Source: an uncultured cyanobacterium
Lineage (GTDB): Bacteria > Cyanobacteriota > Cyanobacteriia > PCC-6307 > Cyanobiaceae
Direction of reading: 5' to 3'
DNA length: 44,412 nt
Assembly: GCA_913047395.1 (NCBI GenBank)
Contig: CAJWUF010000003.1
Span: forward strand, 1-44,412
Part shown: positions 1-9,080 of the stretch, piece by piece
Layout: the number at the start of each line of letters is the position of its first letter
Numbering within the stretch: position 1 is the first letter of the stretch
Notes under the pieces: generated by a model
Database searches by the model: none
Seen by the model: the letters and a program-made list of their open reading frames with translations, nothing else
What the model was told of the DNA's origin: nothing
Made by a program: the position numbers and the translations under genes

Positions 1-121
1 CTTTTTTATCAGCAGCAGCTTTCTTCTCTAGTGCTGCTTTTTGCTCAGCGGCAGCTTTTTTATCAGCAGCGGCCTTTCGCTCAGCTGCTGCCTTTTGATT
101 TGCTGCCTTCTGCTCTGCCAC
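1..121 (-). CDS. Partial Ala/Lys/Glu-rich coiled-coil frame, cut by the window edge
   Basis: A leftward frame opens just after a TGA, with a possible GTG start at 121, and runs off the left edge. It reads as repeats of alanine-rich helix such as AAAEQK, AAADKK and ALEKK. This composition is typical of charged helical linkers (TolA-like or histone H1-like tails), but no family can be named from 40 residues. The low-complexity DNA (repeated CAGCAGC/TTTTTATC) could also be a non-coding remnant. No ribosome binding site is obvious before the GTG. Confidence is low because only one end is visible. Confidence 0.3.
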   Translation of the reverse strand, partial: MAEQKAANQKAAAERKAAADKKAAAEQKAALEKKAAADKK

Positions 122-593
122 TGCTAAACCTGGGATGAATCAACGCATTCAAGCACCAAGGAAGAGTTTGTTTTTTGCGGCATAGAGACCAAATATTCTT
201 TTTTGAGAGTTGCTGCCTTGATTGTCTTGATTGCCACATTGAAGTGGTTCGTTCCCTGATTGGAAACCGTGGGAATTGATCAAGTACGGAAGCTCTTTAC
301 AGATTTTTGGGAAATTTCATGAGATTTCTCAGTGGTTTTTAGGAGGGCAGGAATCTTCCAGAAGCTGCATTGAAACGCAGAGGGCGTCCTTCGGATTTAA
401 CTGAAAAGCACTGCGCTGAATACCTCTGAGTTCCTTCCTTCTTGAAACTCGGCGAAACATACCAACAAAACACCAACATTTTAGATTGTTTTGATACTTT
501 CCAGCGACGTCTACTGAGACAGCTAAATCCCTAAGACCTATTGGGCCGTCATGGATCTGATTGGTCCCAAGAATTCCTGAGACAGGTTTTGAA
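122..593. other. Gene-poor stretch before tRNA-Ser
   Basis: About 470 bases with no convincing coding frame on either strand; the frames present overlap the tRNA or lack recognisable protein character. I see no strong hairpin followed by a T tract and no direct repeat. It may hold the promoter of the leftward Ala/Lys-rich frame and the 3' processing region of tRNA-Ser. Confidence 0.4.
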
Positions 594-682
594 CGGAGAG
601 GGAGGGATTCGAACCCTCGACAGAAGTTGCCTCCTGTAACTCCTTAGCAGGGAGCCGCCTTCAACCACTCGGCCACCTCTCC
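594..682 (-). tRNA. tRNA-Ser (anticodon GCU)
   Basis: The minus strand folds into a class II tRNA of 89 nt. The acceptor arm GGAGAGG pairs with CCTCTCC, with discriminator G. The anticodon arm CTCC/GGAG has loop CTGCTAA, giving anticodon GCU. A long variable arm and a T arm with GGTTCGAATCC are present. No CCA is encoded after the discriminator. The large variable arm and GCU anticodon identify serine, reading AGC/AGU codons. It lies between the 3' end of alr and a gene-poor region. Confidence 0.95.
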
Positions 683-757
683 AGAGGCATGCACACCTTA
701 CCAACAGCCTTATCTCCTCACTAGTTAGCTTTGGCCACGAGGGGGGTGGTTTTAGGC

Positions 758-1954
758 TTAGATCACTATTCTTGGCAGCCGGTGCTTGAAGCTGCAAAGC
801 ACTTCCCAGGGAATCGACCCGCTGACATCGGTCCATTGCTGTGGTGTGATGCAAGCGTCACCGTCTTGACCCAGCAGGGTCACAATGCTGCCTACTTCAA
901 TCTCAGGATGATCTGTGGCATCAAGTATTAGTTGATCCATGGTGATAGCCCCAACTTGGGGGAGAAGCTGGCCATCTGCTATCGCAAAGATTCGACCTGA
1001 TAAAGATCGACTGACGCCGTCGGCATAGCCGATCCCCACGATCGCTAGGCGAGTCGGACGTTGTGTAGTAAAGCGATGGCCATAGCTCACCCCCGTACCA
1101 GCTGGCACATCACGTATGAGAGTTACCCTTGCTTTTACGCTTAGGGCTGGCTTTAGATCTACTTTCCCCTGCAGGTGTTTATTGGGGCTATGGCCATATA
1201 GAGCCAGTCCAACGCGCACCATGTCGTAGTGGAGTCCATGATCTCTAAGGGTGCCGGCGGAGTTCGCAAGGTGTTTGCATAATTGATTGCCTTGCGTTGG
1301 CAGAGACCTCAGGACTGTTTCAAAGGCCTGCTGCTGCTGGCCTGTTATTAGTGCTGCCTCACCTTGTAGGGCCCCATCTGCTAGGGCTAAGTGGCTATAG
1401 ACACCCTTTAGGTCGAGTTGATTGAGGTGAGCGATGGCATCCACCAACCTGGGAGCCTCTTTTAGTTCACAGCCCAGGCGGCTCATCCCGGTATCGATTT
1501 TGAGCTGAACGCTGAATTCCCGCCCGCTCCCGTCTGCAAGGTTCTGGCACAGCAGGGCTTCTCGCATGCTGCTGAGGGTTGGCATTAGTTGCCAATTAAG
1601 GCAGGCCCGCAGATCTTCTGCATGGGTGAGATTGCCCAGTACCAATACCGGAGCAGTTAGGCCTGCTTGACGCAGTTCGATTCCTTCTAGAAGTGTTGCT
1701 ACTCCAAGACTTTTTGCGCCTCCTTGTAGGGCGGCTTTGGCTACAGCTACAGCGCCATGGCCATAGCCATCAGCTTTGACTACCGCCATCAGATCACAAC
1801 CTTTGCAAAGGTATCTACGCAGGCTGTGGCAATTGGCCTCTACGGCGAATGGATTGACTTCTATCCAGGCACGCTGACGTGGATCGGCCTTCGCGAGCTC
1901 CTCAGGGTTTTTGCTCCTGGGTAGATCACCGGGATTGGCGATCAGATCTTGCAT
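758..1954 (-). CDS. alr: Alanine racemase
   Basis: PLP-dependent racemase that makes D-alanine from L-alanine for peptidoglycan, in the cytoplasm. The 398-residue product is close to family length. The PLP lysine is Lys60 in VVKADGYGHG. The second-base tyrosine is near residue 291 in SYGHRF, followed by GIGYADG and a MDQ motif in the C-terminal beta domain. It begins with a roughly 27-residue charged extension before the barrel. It is divergent from the HNH nuclease gene, with about 70 nt between starts, so both probably use promoters in that gap. The downstream neighbour on the same strand is tRNA-Ser. The ATG at 1954 is the only good start before the PLP motif. Confidence 0.95.
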   Translation of the reverse strand: MQDLIANPGDLPRSKNPEELAKADPRQRAWIEVNPFAVEANCHSLRRYLCKGCDLMAVVKADGYGHGAVAVAKAALQGGAKSLGVATLLEGIELRQAGLTAPVLVLGNLTHAEDLRACLNWQLMPTLSSMREALLCQNLADGSGREFSVQLKIDTGMSRLGCELKEAPRLVDAIAHLNQLDLKGVYSHLALADGALQGEAALITGQQQQAFETVLRSLPTQGNQLCKHLANSAGTLRDHGLHYDMVRVGLALYGHSPNKHLQGKVDLKPALSVKARVTLIRDVPAGTGVSYGHRFTTQRPTRLAIVGIGYADGVSRSLSGRIFAIADGQLLPQVGAITMDQLILDATDHPEIEVGSIVTLLGQDGDACITPQQWTDVSGSIPWEVLCSFKHRLPRIVI

Positions 1955-2027
1955 GGGAGCAGGGTAAATAAGGACATTCCGTCAGCCTTGTTCTCTCGGT
2001 AGCATGCCGCTTAATAAGGGAGCTGGC

Positions 2028-2525
2028 ATGGGCCGGGTTCTCGTTCTCAATGCGTCCTATGAGCCCTTGAATATCACTACTTGGCGTAGAGCCATGGTGA
2101 TGATGTTCAAGGGCAAAGCAGAGAGCCTGGAACAGGATTCCAGGCGCATGATTCGCCATGACACCATGCTCCCCACGGTGATTAGGTTGCGGCAGTTTGT
2201 TCGGGTGCCTTTCCGGCAGCTGCCTTTGACCCGTCGCAATGTGCTTCACCGTGATGGCCATTGCTGTCAGTATTGCGGCTATCAAGGAGAGAAACTCTCG
2301 ATAGATCACGTAATCCCTCGCAGCCGAGGCGGTGGCGATACCTGGGAAAACGTCACCACGGCTTGCTTGATTTGCAATGTACGCAAGGGCAGCCGAACTC
2401 CTCAGGAGGCTGACATGCCTTTACATCGTCTGCCCTGGCGGCCGCTCAGTAGTCTCAGTTTTGAGGCAAACCGACAGATTCGTTCGGGCCGCCACAGTGA
2501 GTGGCGAAAGTATGTGATTGGTTGA
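2028..2525 (+). CDS. HNH endonuclease family protein
   Basis: Predicted metal-dependent nuclease of the small HNH family that is widespread in cyanobacteria; its substrate is unknown. From the ATG at 2028 the protein has 165 residues. Zinc-type cysteines are C80/C83 and C113/C116. The HNH core is D93-H94 in SIDHVIPRSRGG, N108, and N117 in ICNVRKG. An ATG at 2004 is in frame, but the 2028 start gives the conserved N-terminus GRVLVLNASYEPL and is preceded by a purine-rich AAGGGAG. It stands alone, divergent from alr. Being chromosomal and flanked by housekeeping genes, it is more likely a conserved cellular nuclease than part of a mobile element. Confidence 0.85.
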   Translation: MGRVLVLNASYEPLNITTWRRAMVMMFKGKAESLEQDSRRMIRHDTMLPTVIRLRQFVRVPFRQLPLTRRNVLHRDGHCCQYCGYQGEKLSIDHVIPRSRGGGDTWENVTTACLICNVRKGSRTPQEADMPLHRLPWRPLSSLSFEANRQIRSGRHSEWRKYVIG

Positions 2526-2557
2526 GACTTTGGTGAATATCAGAATCAGGGTTGTCT

Positions 2558-3649
2558 CTACTCCTGATTACTGAGTTCTTCTATTTGACGGCGTTGCTCA
2601 TCGCCAATGCAGGCGCCAATTAATTCTTCTAGTTGGCCTGTTAGTACTGTCTCTAGGGTGAAATTGCGCCCTAGTCGGTGGTCGGTGGTGCGATTTTCCT
2701 TGAAGTTGTAGGTGCGGATCTTTTCGCTTCGGTCGCCGGTTCCTACTTGAGCTCGTCGCGTTGAGCTTTCGCGCGCGTTGGCTTCTGCAATTTGTCTCTC
2801 TAGTAATTTTGCTCGCAGGATTTCCATGGCACGCTCACGGTTCTGCAATTGGGAGCGTTCCTGGGTGCAGAACACCCTGATGCCAGTGGGCTTGTGATGT
2901 AGGTCGACAGCAGTTTCTACTTTGTTCACATTTTGTCCGCCGGCTCCGCCAGAGCGTGCAGTGCTGATCTCGAGTTCGCTGGGATCGATCTGTACTTCAA
3001 CTGGATCAGCTTCTGGCATCACGGCCACTGTTGCAGTGGATGTATGTACCCGGCCTTGAGATTCAGTGGTTGGCACTCGTTGAACTCGATGCACGCCGGC
3101 CTCGAATTTCAGCTGGCTGAATACGGCATCTCCTTTGACCGAGAGGATTAGTTCACGGAAGCCACCTAGATCAGCCTCTGTTGCACTAACTGGTTTTACT
3201 GACCAGCCAATTCGCTGACCGTAGCGCTCATACATGCGCGCTAGATCACCAGCCCAAAGGCAGGCTTCGTCACCGCCTGCACCGGCACGGATCTCCAACA
3301 TGACGCTGCGTTGATCTCGCGGGTCGCTGGGGAGTAGGGCCAGGGTGAGGCGTTTGATCAGTTCTTCTTTGCGGGCCTCGAGTTGCTGCAACTCTTCTTG
3401 CGCTAAAGCCTCCATTGCTTCATCACCTCTACTCTCGCGTAGTAGATGACGGGTTTCTTGCCACTCCTGCTCTACATGCTGGAGCGTTTCATAATCAACT
3501 ACCAGTGGTTCGAGTCGGGCTCGTTCTCGGGCAATATTTTCAAGAAGTTTGGGATCAACCGCTACATCGGGGTCAGCGAGCTGTCTCTCCAGGCTTTGAA
3601 AACTGGTCTTGGCTGTTTCCAGCTGAGTGATAAGGGTTGAAGAGTCCAT
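2558..3649 (-). CDS. prfA: Peptide chain release factor 1
   Basis: Class I release factor that reads UAA and UAG and triggers peptide release on the ribosome. The catalytic GGQ is at about residues 237-239 within [12 protein letters not shown]. The PxT-type codon-recognition tripeptide lies in [13 protein letters not shown] near residue 193. The length, 363 residues, is normal. In-frame TTG (3658), ATG (3655) and ATG (3649) starts are clustered; I chose 3649 because a GGAG sits about 9 nt before it. It is the last gene of the long leftward ribosomal cluster, after rpmE, which fits a translation role. Confidence 0.97.
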   Translation of the reverse strand: MDSSTLITQLETAKTSFQSLERQLADPDVAVDPKLLENIARERARLEPLVVDYETLQHVEQEWQETRHLLRESRGDEAMEALAQEELQQLEARKEELIKRLTLALLPSDPRDQRSVMLEIRAGAGGDEACLWAGDLARMYERYGQRIGWSVKPVSATEADLGGFRELILSVKGDAVFSQLKFEAGVHRVQRVPTTESQGRVHTSTATVAVMPEADPVEVQIDPSELEISTARSGGAGGQNVNKVETAVDLHHKPTGIRVFCTQERSQLQNRERAMEILRAKLLERQIAEANARESSTRRAQVGTGDRSEKIRTYNFKENRTTDHRLGRNFTLETVLTGQLEELIGACIGDEQRRQIEELSNQE

Positions 3650-3709
3650 GCCCATCAACTCCGGATGTTATTGGTATTGGCACCAAGTGTGGCTTTTGAG
3701 AACAGCAGC

Positions 3710-3991
3710 TCAGGCTTCTTTTGAGCTGCTGTCTTCATTGCTTTTTTTGTCGTCTGCTTTCTTTTCATCTGCAGCAGTATCGCCACTGGCCATGCCGTAT
3801 TTGCGCATGAAGCGATCTACACGCCCTTCAGTATCGAGGATTTTTTGGGTACCGGTAAAGAAGGGGTGATTGCCACTCCATACATCAACATGGAGTTCTG
3901 GCTGGGTGGAACCGGTGGTCATAACCACTTCTCCATTGCAGATCACCTTGGCATCGGGATACCAAGTTGGATGAATATCAGGCTTGGGCAT
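3710..3991 (-). CDS. rpmE: 50S ribosomal protein L31
   Basis: Large-subunit protein L31, near the central protuberance. Family features are PDIHPTWYPDAKVICNGEV at the N-terminus and the region HPFFTGTQKILDTEGRVDRF at about residues 42-61. Only one cysteine (Cys18) is seen, so the four-cysteine zinc site of the C+ form is missing. The C-terminal roughly 25 residues are a charged tail rich in Asp, Lys and Ser that goes beyond the usual 70-residue protein. It lies between rpsI and prfA on the same strand and is probably cotranscribed with them. Confidence 0.95.
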   Translation of the reverse strand: MPKPDIHPTWYPDAKVICNGEVVMTTGSTQPELHVDVWSGNHPFFTGTQKILDTEGRVDRFMRKYGMASGDTAADEKKADDKKSNEDSSSKEA

Positions 3992-4033
3992 GTCAGGTGT
4001 AATTGGAGAGGTAAAAGCAGTATGGGAAGCGGA

Positions 4034-4441
4034 TTAGCGCTTGGAGAATTGAGGAGCTTTGCGGGCTTTCTTTAGACCGTACTTGCGACGTTCTTTGGCG
4101 CGGGGATCTCTGCTGAGATGGCCTTCGGTTTTTAGTGGCTTGCGGTTATCTGCTGACAACTCACATAGGGCTCGTGCTGCACCTTGCTTAATGGCGTCGG
4201 CTTGACCGGTAAGGCCACCACCATGAACATTGACTAAAATGTCGTATGCCTCGTTTAGGCCAAGAGTTTGTAAGGGTGCCTTCACAGCCGCTAGGTAAGC
4301 GGGATTGAAGTTCAGATAGTGGTCGCCGGGACGTCCATTGATAGTGATTGTGCCGTTACCAGGTACAAGGCGTACGCGGGCGACTGAGGTCTTCCGGCGG
4401 CCAGTACCCCAGTAGACAACGCTGTTATTTGTGCTGCTCAT
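4034..4441 (-). CDS. rpsI: 30S ribosomal protein S9
   Basis: Small-subunit protein whose C-terminal tail reaches the P-site tRNA. The 135-residue product contains [17 protein letters not shown] near the N-terminus, [19 protein letters not shown] in the middle, and the basic tail ending in a Lys-Arg pair. The start overlaps the end of rplM by 4 nt, giving the usual rplM-rpsI pair with translational coupling. Confidence 0.98.
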   Translation of the reverse strand: MSSTNNSVVYWGTGRRKTSVARVRLVPGNGTITINGRPGDHYLNFNPAYLAAVKAPLQTLGLNEAYDILVNVHGGGLTGQADAIKQGAARALCELSADNRKPLKTEGHLSRDPRAKERRKYGLKKARKAPQFSKR

Positions 4442-4893
4442 TGGGCTTTAGCGGCGGGGTTGAGCTGGAAGGCTTTAGGACTCTGGGCGGCATGGGGGTG
4501 CTCTGGGCCACGGTAGACCTTAAGTTTGCGGAACAACTGCCTACCAAGGGCATTGTGAGGCAGCATCCCTTTGATGGCTTTTTCTACGATCCGCTCAGGT
4601 AGGCGATCCTGTAAACGCTGGAAGGTTTCAACCTTCATCCCTCCGGGGCGACCTGAGTGACGGCGGTAGAGCTTTTGAGTCGCTTTGTTGCCGCTGACTC
4701 TGATTTTCTCCGCATTCACCACAACAACAAAATCACCAGTATCGAGGTGAGGAGTGAAGTTGGGCTTGTTCTTGCCGCGCAGCACAGAGGCCACTTCAGT
4801 GGCAAGTCTGCCGAGGGTTTGATTCTCTGCATCCACCAGAAACCACTGGCGGTCGATCGAATCTATTGAGGGAACTGAGGTCTTGTTCATCAC
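4438..4893 (-). CDS. rplM: 50S ribosomal protein L13
   Basis: Early-assembling large-subunit protein. The 151 residues include [20 protein letters not shown], the conserved [11 protein letters not shown] block, and the motif [20 protein letters not shown]. It is followed immediately by rpsI with a 4-nt overlap and is separated from truA upstream by about 195 nt that contain a hairpin, so a separate promoter or leader is possible. Confidence 0.98.
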   Translation of the reverse strand: MMNKTSVPSIDSIDRQWFLVDAENQTLGRLATEVASVLRGKNKPNFTPHLDTGDFVVVVNAEKIRVSGNKATQKLYRRHSGRPGGMKVETFQRLQDRLPERIVEKAIKGMLPHNALGRQLFRKLKVYRGPEHPHAAQSPKAFQLNPAAKAQ

Positions 4894-4998
4894 GCCGGCA
4901 GGCCGGTTCGAAGATGCACTATCGCAAGGGATAGGGCTGGGCAGTGAGCATCGGGCACATTAGATCTGAGCCTGATCAAGCTCGACTGTTAACTCTAG

Positions 4999-5028
4999 CC
5001 TTTCGAGGGAGAGAATTCCCCGAAAAGG
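4999..5028 (-). promoter_or_regulatory. Hairpin in the gap upstream of rplM
   Basis: The plus strand reads CCTTTCG, AGGGA, a six-base loop, TCCC, then CGAAAAGG, forming a nearly continuous stem of about 11 pairs with a bulge. It lies in the 195-nt gap between truA and rplM, about 105 nt before the rplM ATG. No T tract follows on the minus strand, so it is less like a terminator. L13 leaders that bind the protein are known in some bacteria; a role of that kind here is only inference. Confidence 0.35.
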
Positions 5029-5088
5029 TTATTTAGGCAATGGTCGCTGGGGTCCATTTGCTATATCGAGCAGCTTCAGAGGTGGTAT

Positions 5089-5976
5089 TCAGCTTGACCC
5101 TGAAGTAAATGGAGGTTCTAAAGGAGGATCAGTTGTCCCTAGGTAATACCGTGGCTGGCAGTCATACCAGCCACCTTGAGAGAATATGACTTCTTCATAT
5201 CCTGCACGCAGCAGGCAAAGTCCCTTGGCTGGTGCTGATTCTTTTACTTCCTGACGTCGTTTTTCCTTCCAGCGTTGCTCAAATGTCTGAAGGTTGAGTC
5301 GGTGTTCACCTAAGGCCACCAATTGCCCCATCAACAGTCGCACCATGCCGTAGAGGAAGCCGCTTGCCTGGATTTCAACCACTAATAAATCTCCCTGCCG
5401 CTCAACCTGCACCTCTTGAACTGTGGTGCGAGCATGGGCTCTTCGACTGCCTGTTCGTTGAAAGGCGCTGAGGTCGTGTAGCCCTAGGAGCCCATTTAGG
5501 GCCAGCTTCATGATGGTTTCATCAAGACGCACGTGATAGCGGTGCCAGCTCCAGGGGGCGAGGAACAGGTTGGGACGACGACCGTTGTAAATCGTGTAGC
5601 GATACCTTCGGTAGGTAGCTGAATGACATGCGTGCCAAGTAGAGGGGCGCTCTACTGCTTCACGTACACGAATTGTTTTAGGCAGTCTTCCATTTAGGGC
5701 TGCTGGCCAACGTTCTGCTGGTATTGGGCCGCAGCAGTCGAAGTGCACGACTTGTCCGGCGGCATGTACGCCAGCATCTGTGCGCCCGGCTGCAACTGCA
5801 TGAATGGGTCTGAGCGGATCGAGCTGGGAGATTGCTTCTTCTAGTTCACCTTGAACGCTCACCCCATGTGGCTGACGCTGCCAACCACAAAAACCTGAAC
5901 CTTCATATTGCAGACTGAGGGCAATTCGTCGGACTGGTGCTGCTTCTGGCACTTCGCTCGTGGGTTTTGGTGACAT
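5089..5976 (-). CDS. truA: tRNA pseudouridine(38-40) synthase TruA
   Basis: Converts uridines 38-40 in the tRNA anticodon arm to pseudouridine. The catalytic aspartate sits in [19 protein letters not shown] near residue 67. Other family blocks are [15 protein letters not shown] at the N-terminus and [17 protein letters not shown] in the C-terminal half. The length of 295 includes a short disordered C-terminal tail rich in Pro and Gly. It follows rplQ closely on the same strand (about 40 nt), as in many cyanobacteria where truA closes the alpha operon. Confidence 0.96.
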   Translation of the reverse strand: MSPKPTSEVPEAAPVRRIALSLQYEGSGFCGWQRQPHGVSVQGELEEAISQLDPLRPIHAVAAGRTDAGVHAAGQVVHFDCCGPIPAERWPAALNGRLPKTIRVREAVERPSTWHACHSATYRRYRYTIYNGRRPNLFLAPWSWHRYHVRLDETIMKLALNGLLGLHDLSAFQRTGSRRAHARTTVQEVQVERQGDLLVVEIQASGFLYGMVRLLMGQLVALGEHRLNLQTFEQRWKEKRRQEVKESAPAKGLCLLRAGYEEVIFSQGGWYDCQPRYYLGTTDPPLEPPFTSGSS

Positions 5977-6016
5977 TGCTGATCAGCACAGCATGTCGGA
6001 GCAAATCCCTGGATTC

Positions 6017-6367
6017 TCAGACCAGTTCGATGATTGCCATTTCAGCGTTGTCGCCGCGGCGAGGCACAGTACGAATGATGCGGGTGTAACCACCTTGACG
6101 ATCGCCATAACGGTCTTGGGCTTTGTCAAAAAGCGCATGGACCAGTTGCTTGTCGTAGATGTATCCGATCGCGCGTCGCCTTGAAGACAGGCTGCCATCT
6201 TTGGCCAAAGTAATCATCCGTTCAGCTTCGTCGCGCAGGGCTTTAGCTCTGGCTTTGGTTGTGGTAACACGACCTTCACGGATTAGCTGAGTGGTCAGCC
6301 CGCGAAGCATGGCTTTGCGTTGATCAGTTGGGCGCCCCAGCTTGGGGACTCGACATTGGTGACGCAT
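6017..6367 (-). CDS. rplQ: 50S ribosomal protein L17
   Basis: Large-subunit protein near the exit tunnel. From the ATG at 6367 it has 116 residues, beginning [21 protein letters not shown] and containing the conserved [18 protein letters not shown] and [22 protein letters not shown]. The frame is open further upstream into the end of rpoA, but only the 6367 start gives the family N-terminus. It lies downstream of rpoA in the alpha operon arrangement. Confidence 0.97.
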   Translation of the reverse strand: MRHQCRVPKLGRPTDQRKAMLRGLTTQLIREGRVTTTKARAKALRDEAERMITLAKDGSLSSRRRAIGYIYDKQLVHALFDKAQDRYGDRQGGYTRIIRTVPRRGDNAEMAIIELV

Positions 6368-6404
6368 TGTTCTCGGGTGGGGCTGGGGCGGGTAAGGGAA
6401 AAAG

Positions 6405-7343
6405 TCAGGCGCTAGTGCGGCTCTGAGGGATTGAGATGCCGATGCGTTCGAGGGCTTCAATGACCTCGTCTGCAGATTTGGACCCGAAGTTTTTGATCTC
6501 TAGCAGATCCTCATAGCTGAACCCCATGAGGTCAGAGACTGAGTTCACCTGGGCACGCTTGAGGCAGTTATAAGCCCTTACAGAGAGGTTTAGTTCTTCA
6601 AGAGGTATCTGTGATTCGGCTGAAGGTTCTGGTTCCAAGCCAGGCTCCTCCACCATGGTGACGGTAGCTAGGGGCTGGAATAGTTCGATCAGTTGGTTGG
6701 CTGATTCTGCAAGGGCGTCATCTGGGGTGGTTGAACCATCGGTGACGATCTCTATGCGGAGTCTTTCACGGGTGGAACCTCCTTCTGCAACAGCGGTCTC
6801 GTCGATGGTGAAGTTCACCCGACGCACGGGCATAAAGACAGCATCGATCTGCAGTAAATCAATGGCACTGATGTCTTCGTTGTGGCGATCAACGGGGCGA
6901 TAGCCGATTCCTCGCTCTACATGAACCTCTAATTCAAGGCTGTGACCTTCGTGCACGGTGGCAATTGGGCGGTCACCATCAATTACCTGTACCTGTGATG
7001 AAAATTGCAGGTCCTTGGCTTTCACTTGTGCGGGTCCAGCAACTACCAGTCGCCCGATCTCTTGTTCATTGGTTCGACTGTTGACTGAAAGTTGCTTACA
7101 GTTCAACAGGATGTCGAGCACATCCTCTCGGACTCCAGGAATAGTCGCGTATTCATGGTTGACACCGGCAATGCGAACGGCAGTGATTGCACTGCCCTCG
7201 AGGCCGCCCATCAGCACCCTGCGTAGGGAATTCCCCAGCGTGGTCGCTTGTCCGCGCTCTAGAGGGCCGATGAGGAACACGCCTGTTTGGGCGCGATCAT
7301 CAGCAACTTGATGCTCGATACGGTCGATCTGGTATTGCAGCAC
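6405..7343 (-). CDS. rpoA: DNA-directed RNA polymerase subunit alpha
   Basis: Assembly platform of RNA polymerase and contact site for activators. The N-terminal domain (about residues 1-230) has the dimerisation segment [16 protein letters not shown] and [12 protein letters not shown]. The C-terminal domain (about 245-312) has the helix-hairpin-helix [19 protein letters not shown] and [15 protein letters not shown], which bind UP elements. The length of 312 is typical of cyanobacteria. It lies between rpsK and rplQ. Confidence 0.98.
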   Translation of the reverse strand: MLQYQIDRIEHQVADDRAQTGVFLIGPLERGQATTLGNSLRRVLMGGLEGSAITAVRIAGVNHEYATIPGVREDVLDILLNCKQLSVNSRTNEQEIGRLVVAGPAQVKAKDLQFSSQVQVIDGDRPIATVHEGHSLELEVHVERGIGYRPVDRHNEDISAIDLLQIDAVFMPVRRVNFTIDETAVAEGGSTRERLRIEIVTDGSTTPDDALAESANQLIELFQPLATVTMVEEPGLEPEPSAESQIPLEELNLSVRAYNCLKRAQVNSVSDLMGFSYEDLLEIKNFGSKSADEVIEALERIGISIPQSRTSA

Positions 7344-7401
7344 GGTCTGAAGCGGGGGGAGGGGTGAGGGGCCAGAGGCCAGGGAGTGAAGCGCAGTTGA
7401 T

Positions 7402-7794
7402 TTACACGCGTCGGCGCTTGGCCCGACGGCATCCGTTATGCGGTAGAGGTGTGACGTCTCTGATCAGGGTGATCTCGAGGCCGGCTACCTGCAAGGCGCG
7501 GATGGCGGTCTCCCGACCTGAGCCGGGACCACGCACAAGCACCTCGATTTGACGCATCCCTTGTTCGAGGGCTCTACGAGCAGCAGCCTCAGCTGCTGTT
7601 TGAGCAGCAAAGGGGGTACCTTTCCTAGCGCCTTTGAAGCCACTGGCTCCGGCAGATGACCAGGAGATGACTTCTCCAGCGCTATCGGTAATCGAAACGA
7701 TGGTGTTGTTGAAGGTGCTCTGAATATGTGCAACGCCGTTGGGAACGTTGCGCTTGGTCTTTTTGGAACCTGTCTTCTTGGTGGGTTTGGCCAT
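7402..7794 (-). CDS. rpsK: 30S ribosomal protein S11
   Basis: Platform protein of the 30S subunit that contacts the Shine-Dalgarno helix. The 130 residues show [32 protein letters not shown] and the C-terminal [17 protein letters not shown]. The N-terminus has a lysine-rich stretch ([14 protein letters not shown]). It lies downstream of rpsM with a 65-nt gap and upstream of rpoA. Confidence 0.98.
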   Translation of the reverse strand: MAKPTKKTGSKKTKRNVPNGVAHIQSTFNNTIVSITDSAGEVISWSSAGASGFKGARKGTPFAAQTAAEAAARRALEQGMRQIEVLVRGPGSGRETAIRALQVAGLEITLIRDVTPLPHNGCRRAKRRRV

Positions 7795-7859
7795 GGGCTC
7801 GGGCCTGGTAGATACGGGTTTGCGAGGGTCTGCCTAGGCAGGTTGGGAAGTGGTGAGGA

Positions 7860-8225
7860 TTATTTCTTCTTGCCAGCCACGGTTTTGCGGGCCCCTCGAC
7901 GAGTGCGGGCATTGGTTCGAGTTCGCTGACCGCGAACTGGGAGGCTCATGCGGTGGCGACGCCCCCGTAGGCAACCGATATCTTGCAGTCGCTTGAGGGC
8001 CATGCCCTCCTGACGCCGAAGGTCTCCTTCAATAGTGAAGGCTTCAGTGGCAGTACGTAGTTTCTGAACATCTCCGTCTTCTAGATCCTTCACTCGGATG
8101 TCAGGATTTACGCCGGCTTTTGCCAGGATGGTTTTAGCGCGGGTTAGACCAATCCCATAGATGTAGGTGAGTGCAAATTCAACCCGCTTATCGCGAGGTA
8201 TGTCGACACCAGCAATCCTTGCCAC
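7860..8225 (-). CDS. rpsM: 30S ribosomal protein S13
   Basis: Head protein forming a bridge to the 50S subunit. The 121 residues start [26 protein letters not shown] and contain the C-terminal [20 protein letters not shown] and basic tail. The gene follows rpmJ after about 107 nt and precedes rpsK, matching the usual alpha operon order. Confidence 0.98.
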   Translation of the reverse strand: MARIAGVDIPRDKRVEFALTYIYGIGLTRAKTILAKAGVNPDIRVKDLEDGDVQKLRTATEAFTIEGDLRRQEGMALKRLQDIGCLRGRRHRMSLPVRGQRTRTNARTRRGARKTVAGKKK

Positions 8226-8332
8226 TGAGAAATTAATTCGAGGGGGAAAAGGTACCGCCGTTGGCGGCGGGAAAGGGTGATGATGATTGAGCGGCCAAAA
8301 TAATGCTGTTCAATCACCTAGGGGCCAGAGTT

Positions 8333-8446
8333 TTAGCCTTGACGCTGCTTGTGCTTGGGGGTGGGGCAGATCACCATTACCCTGCCGTGGCGACGGATCA
8401 CCCGGCATTTCTCACACATTTTCTTGACCGAGGCACGCACCTTCAT
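8333..8446 (-). CDS. rpmJ: 50S ribosomal protein L36 (small gene)
   Basis: A 37-residue zinc-ribbon protein of the large subunit. Read leftward from the ATG at 8446, it begins [20 protein letters not shown] and ends KHKQRQG. The zinc ligands are C11, C14, C27 and H32, the normal C+ set. The position between adk and rpsM is the expected one, although infA, often found beside it, is not here. Recognition is secure despite the size because the whole protein is conserved. Confidence 0.96.
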   Translation of the reverse strand: MKVRASVKKMCEKCRVIRRHGRVMVICPTPKHKQRQG

Positions 8447-8492
8447 TGGGTGTGGCTCTCCATATTTCCAAACGGCAATACTACCATGTTGG

Positions 8493-9041
8493 TCAACTTA
8501 AAACTGCTTCGATACTCGATGTGATTGCTTCGATGCTGCCGTGGGCTTCTACTGTTTCAAGTAATCCTTGATGGCGGTAGTGGTCTATAAGGGGAGCGGT
8601 TTTTTCGCGATAGACCTCTAGTCGATGTCGAATTACGGTTTCGTTGTCATCAGCCCTTCCGCGTGAAAGTAGGCGTTCGATTAAAACGGCATCGTTGAGT
8701 TCTAGTAGTACAACAGCCTGAATTGGTTGCTTGAGTTGTTCAAGCAGTTGTTCGAGTGCTTCGGCTTGGATGACGGTGCGCGGAAATCCATCCAAGAGCC
8801 AACCACCACTTTGTGTGTTTAGCTGTTTTTCGACGATGGCCAGCACTAGATCATCGCTGACTAGTTCGCCACGGTTCATCACAGCAGCAGCCTCTTGACC
8901 TAGAGGGCTGCTGGCGGCGACTTCGGCTCGTAGTAGGTCGCCTGTAGATAGGTGCATCAATCCATGGGAAGCGCAGAGGCGTTCTGCTTGGGTCCCTTTG
9001 CCAGCACCGGGGGGACCTAAGAAGAGGAGGCGTTGCTTCAT
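8493..9041 (-). CDS. adk: Adenylate kinase
   Basis: Interconverts ATP plus AMP and two ADP. The P-loop is [10 protein letters not shown] at about residues 8-17. The AMP-binding [10 protein letters not shown] follows, then [10 protein letters not shown] and the short lid beginning SRGRADDNE, with no zinc cysteines. The product has 182 residues from the ATG at 9041. An ATG at 9050 and a TTG at 9053 are also in frame; 9041 gives the family's usual short N-terminus. It lies between secY and rpmJ, as in most bacterial spc operons. Confidence 0.96.
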   Translation of the reverse strand: MKQRLLFLGPPGAGKGTQAERLCASHGLMHLSTGDLLRAEVAASSPLGQEAAAVMNRGELVSDDLVLAIVEKQLNTQSGGWLLDGFPRTVIQAEALEQLLEQLKQPIQAVVLLELNDAVLIERLLSRGRADDNETVIRHRLEVYREKTAPLIDHYRHQGLLETVEAHGSIEAITSSIEAVLS

Positions 9042-9080
9042 GGATTTCATCAATGGATTGAAAGTAAAAGGGTGCTTCGT

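Noticed and set aside
1-120. CRISPR-like or tandem repeat array at the left edge
   Set aside because: The repeats are short, irregular and follow codon periodicity of an Ala/Lys-rich frame rather than repeat-spacer spacing.
549-854. Leftward frame of 101 codons crossing tRNA-Ser
   Set aside because: It overlaps the whole tRNA-Ser gene and the end of alr, and its protein has no family-like features.
8226-8332. Possible infA gene between rpmJ and rpsM
   Set aside because: Only about 107 nt are available and no IF1-like frame is present; infA must be elsewhere.
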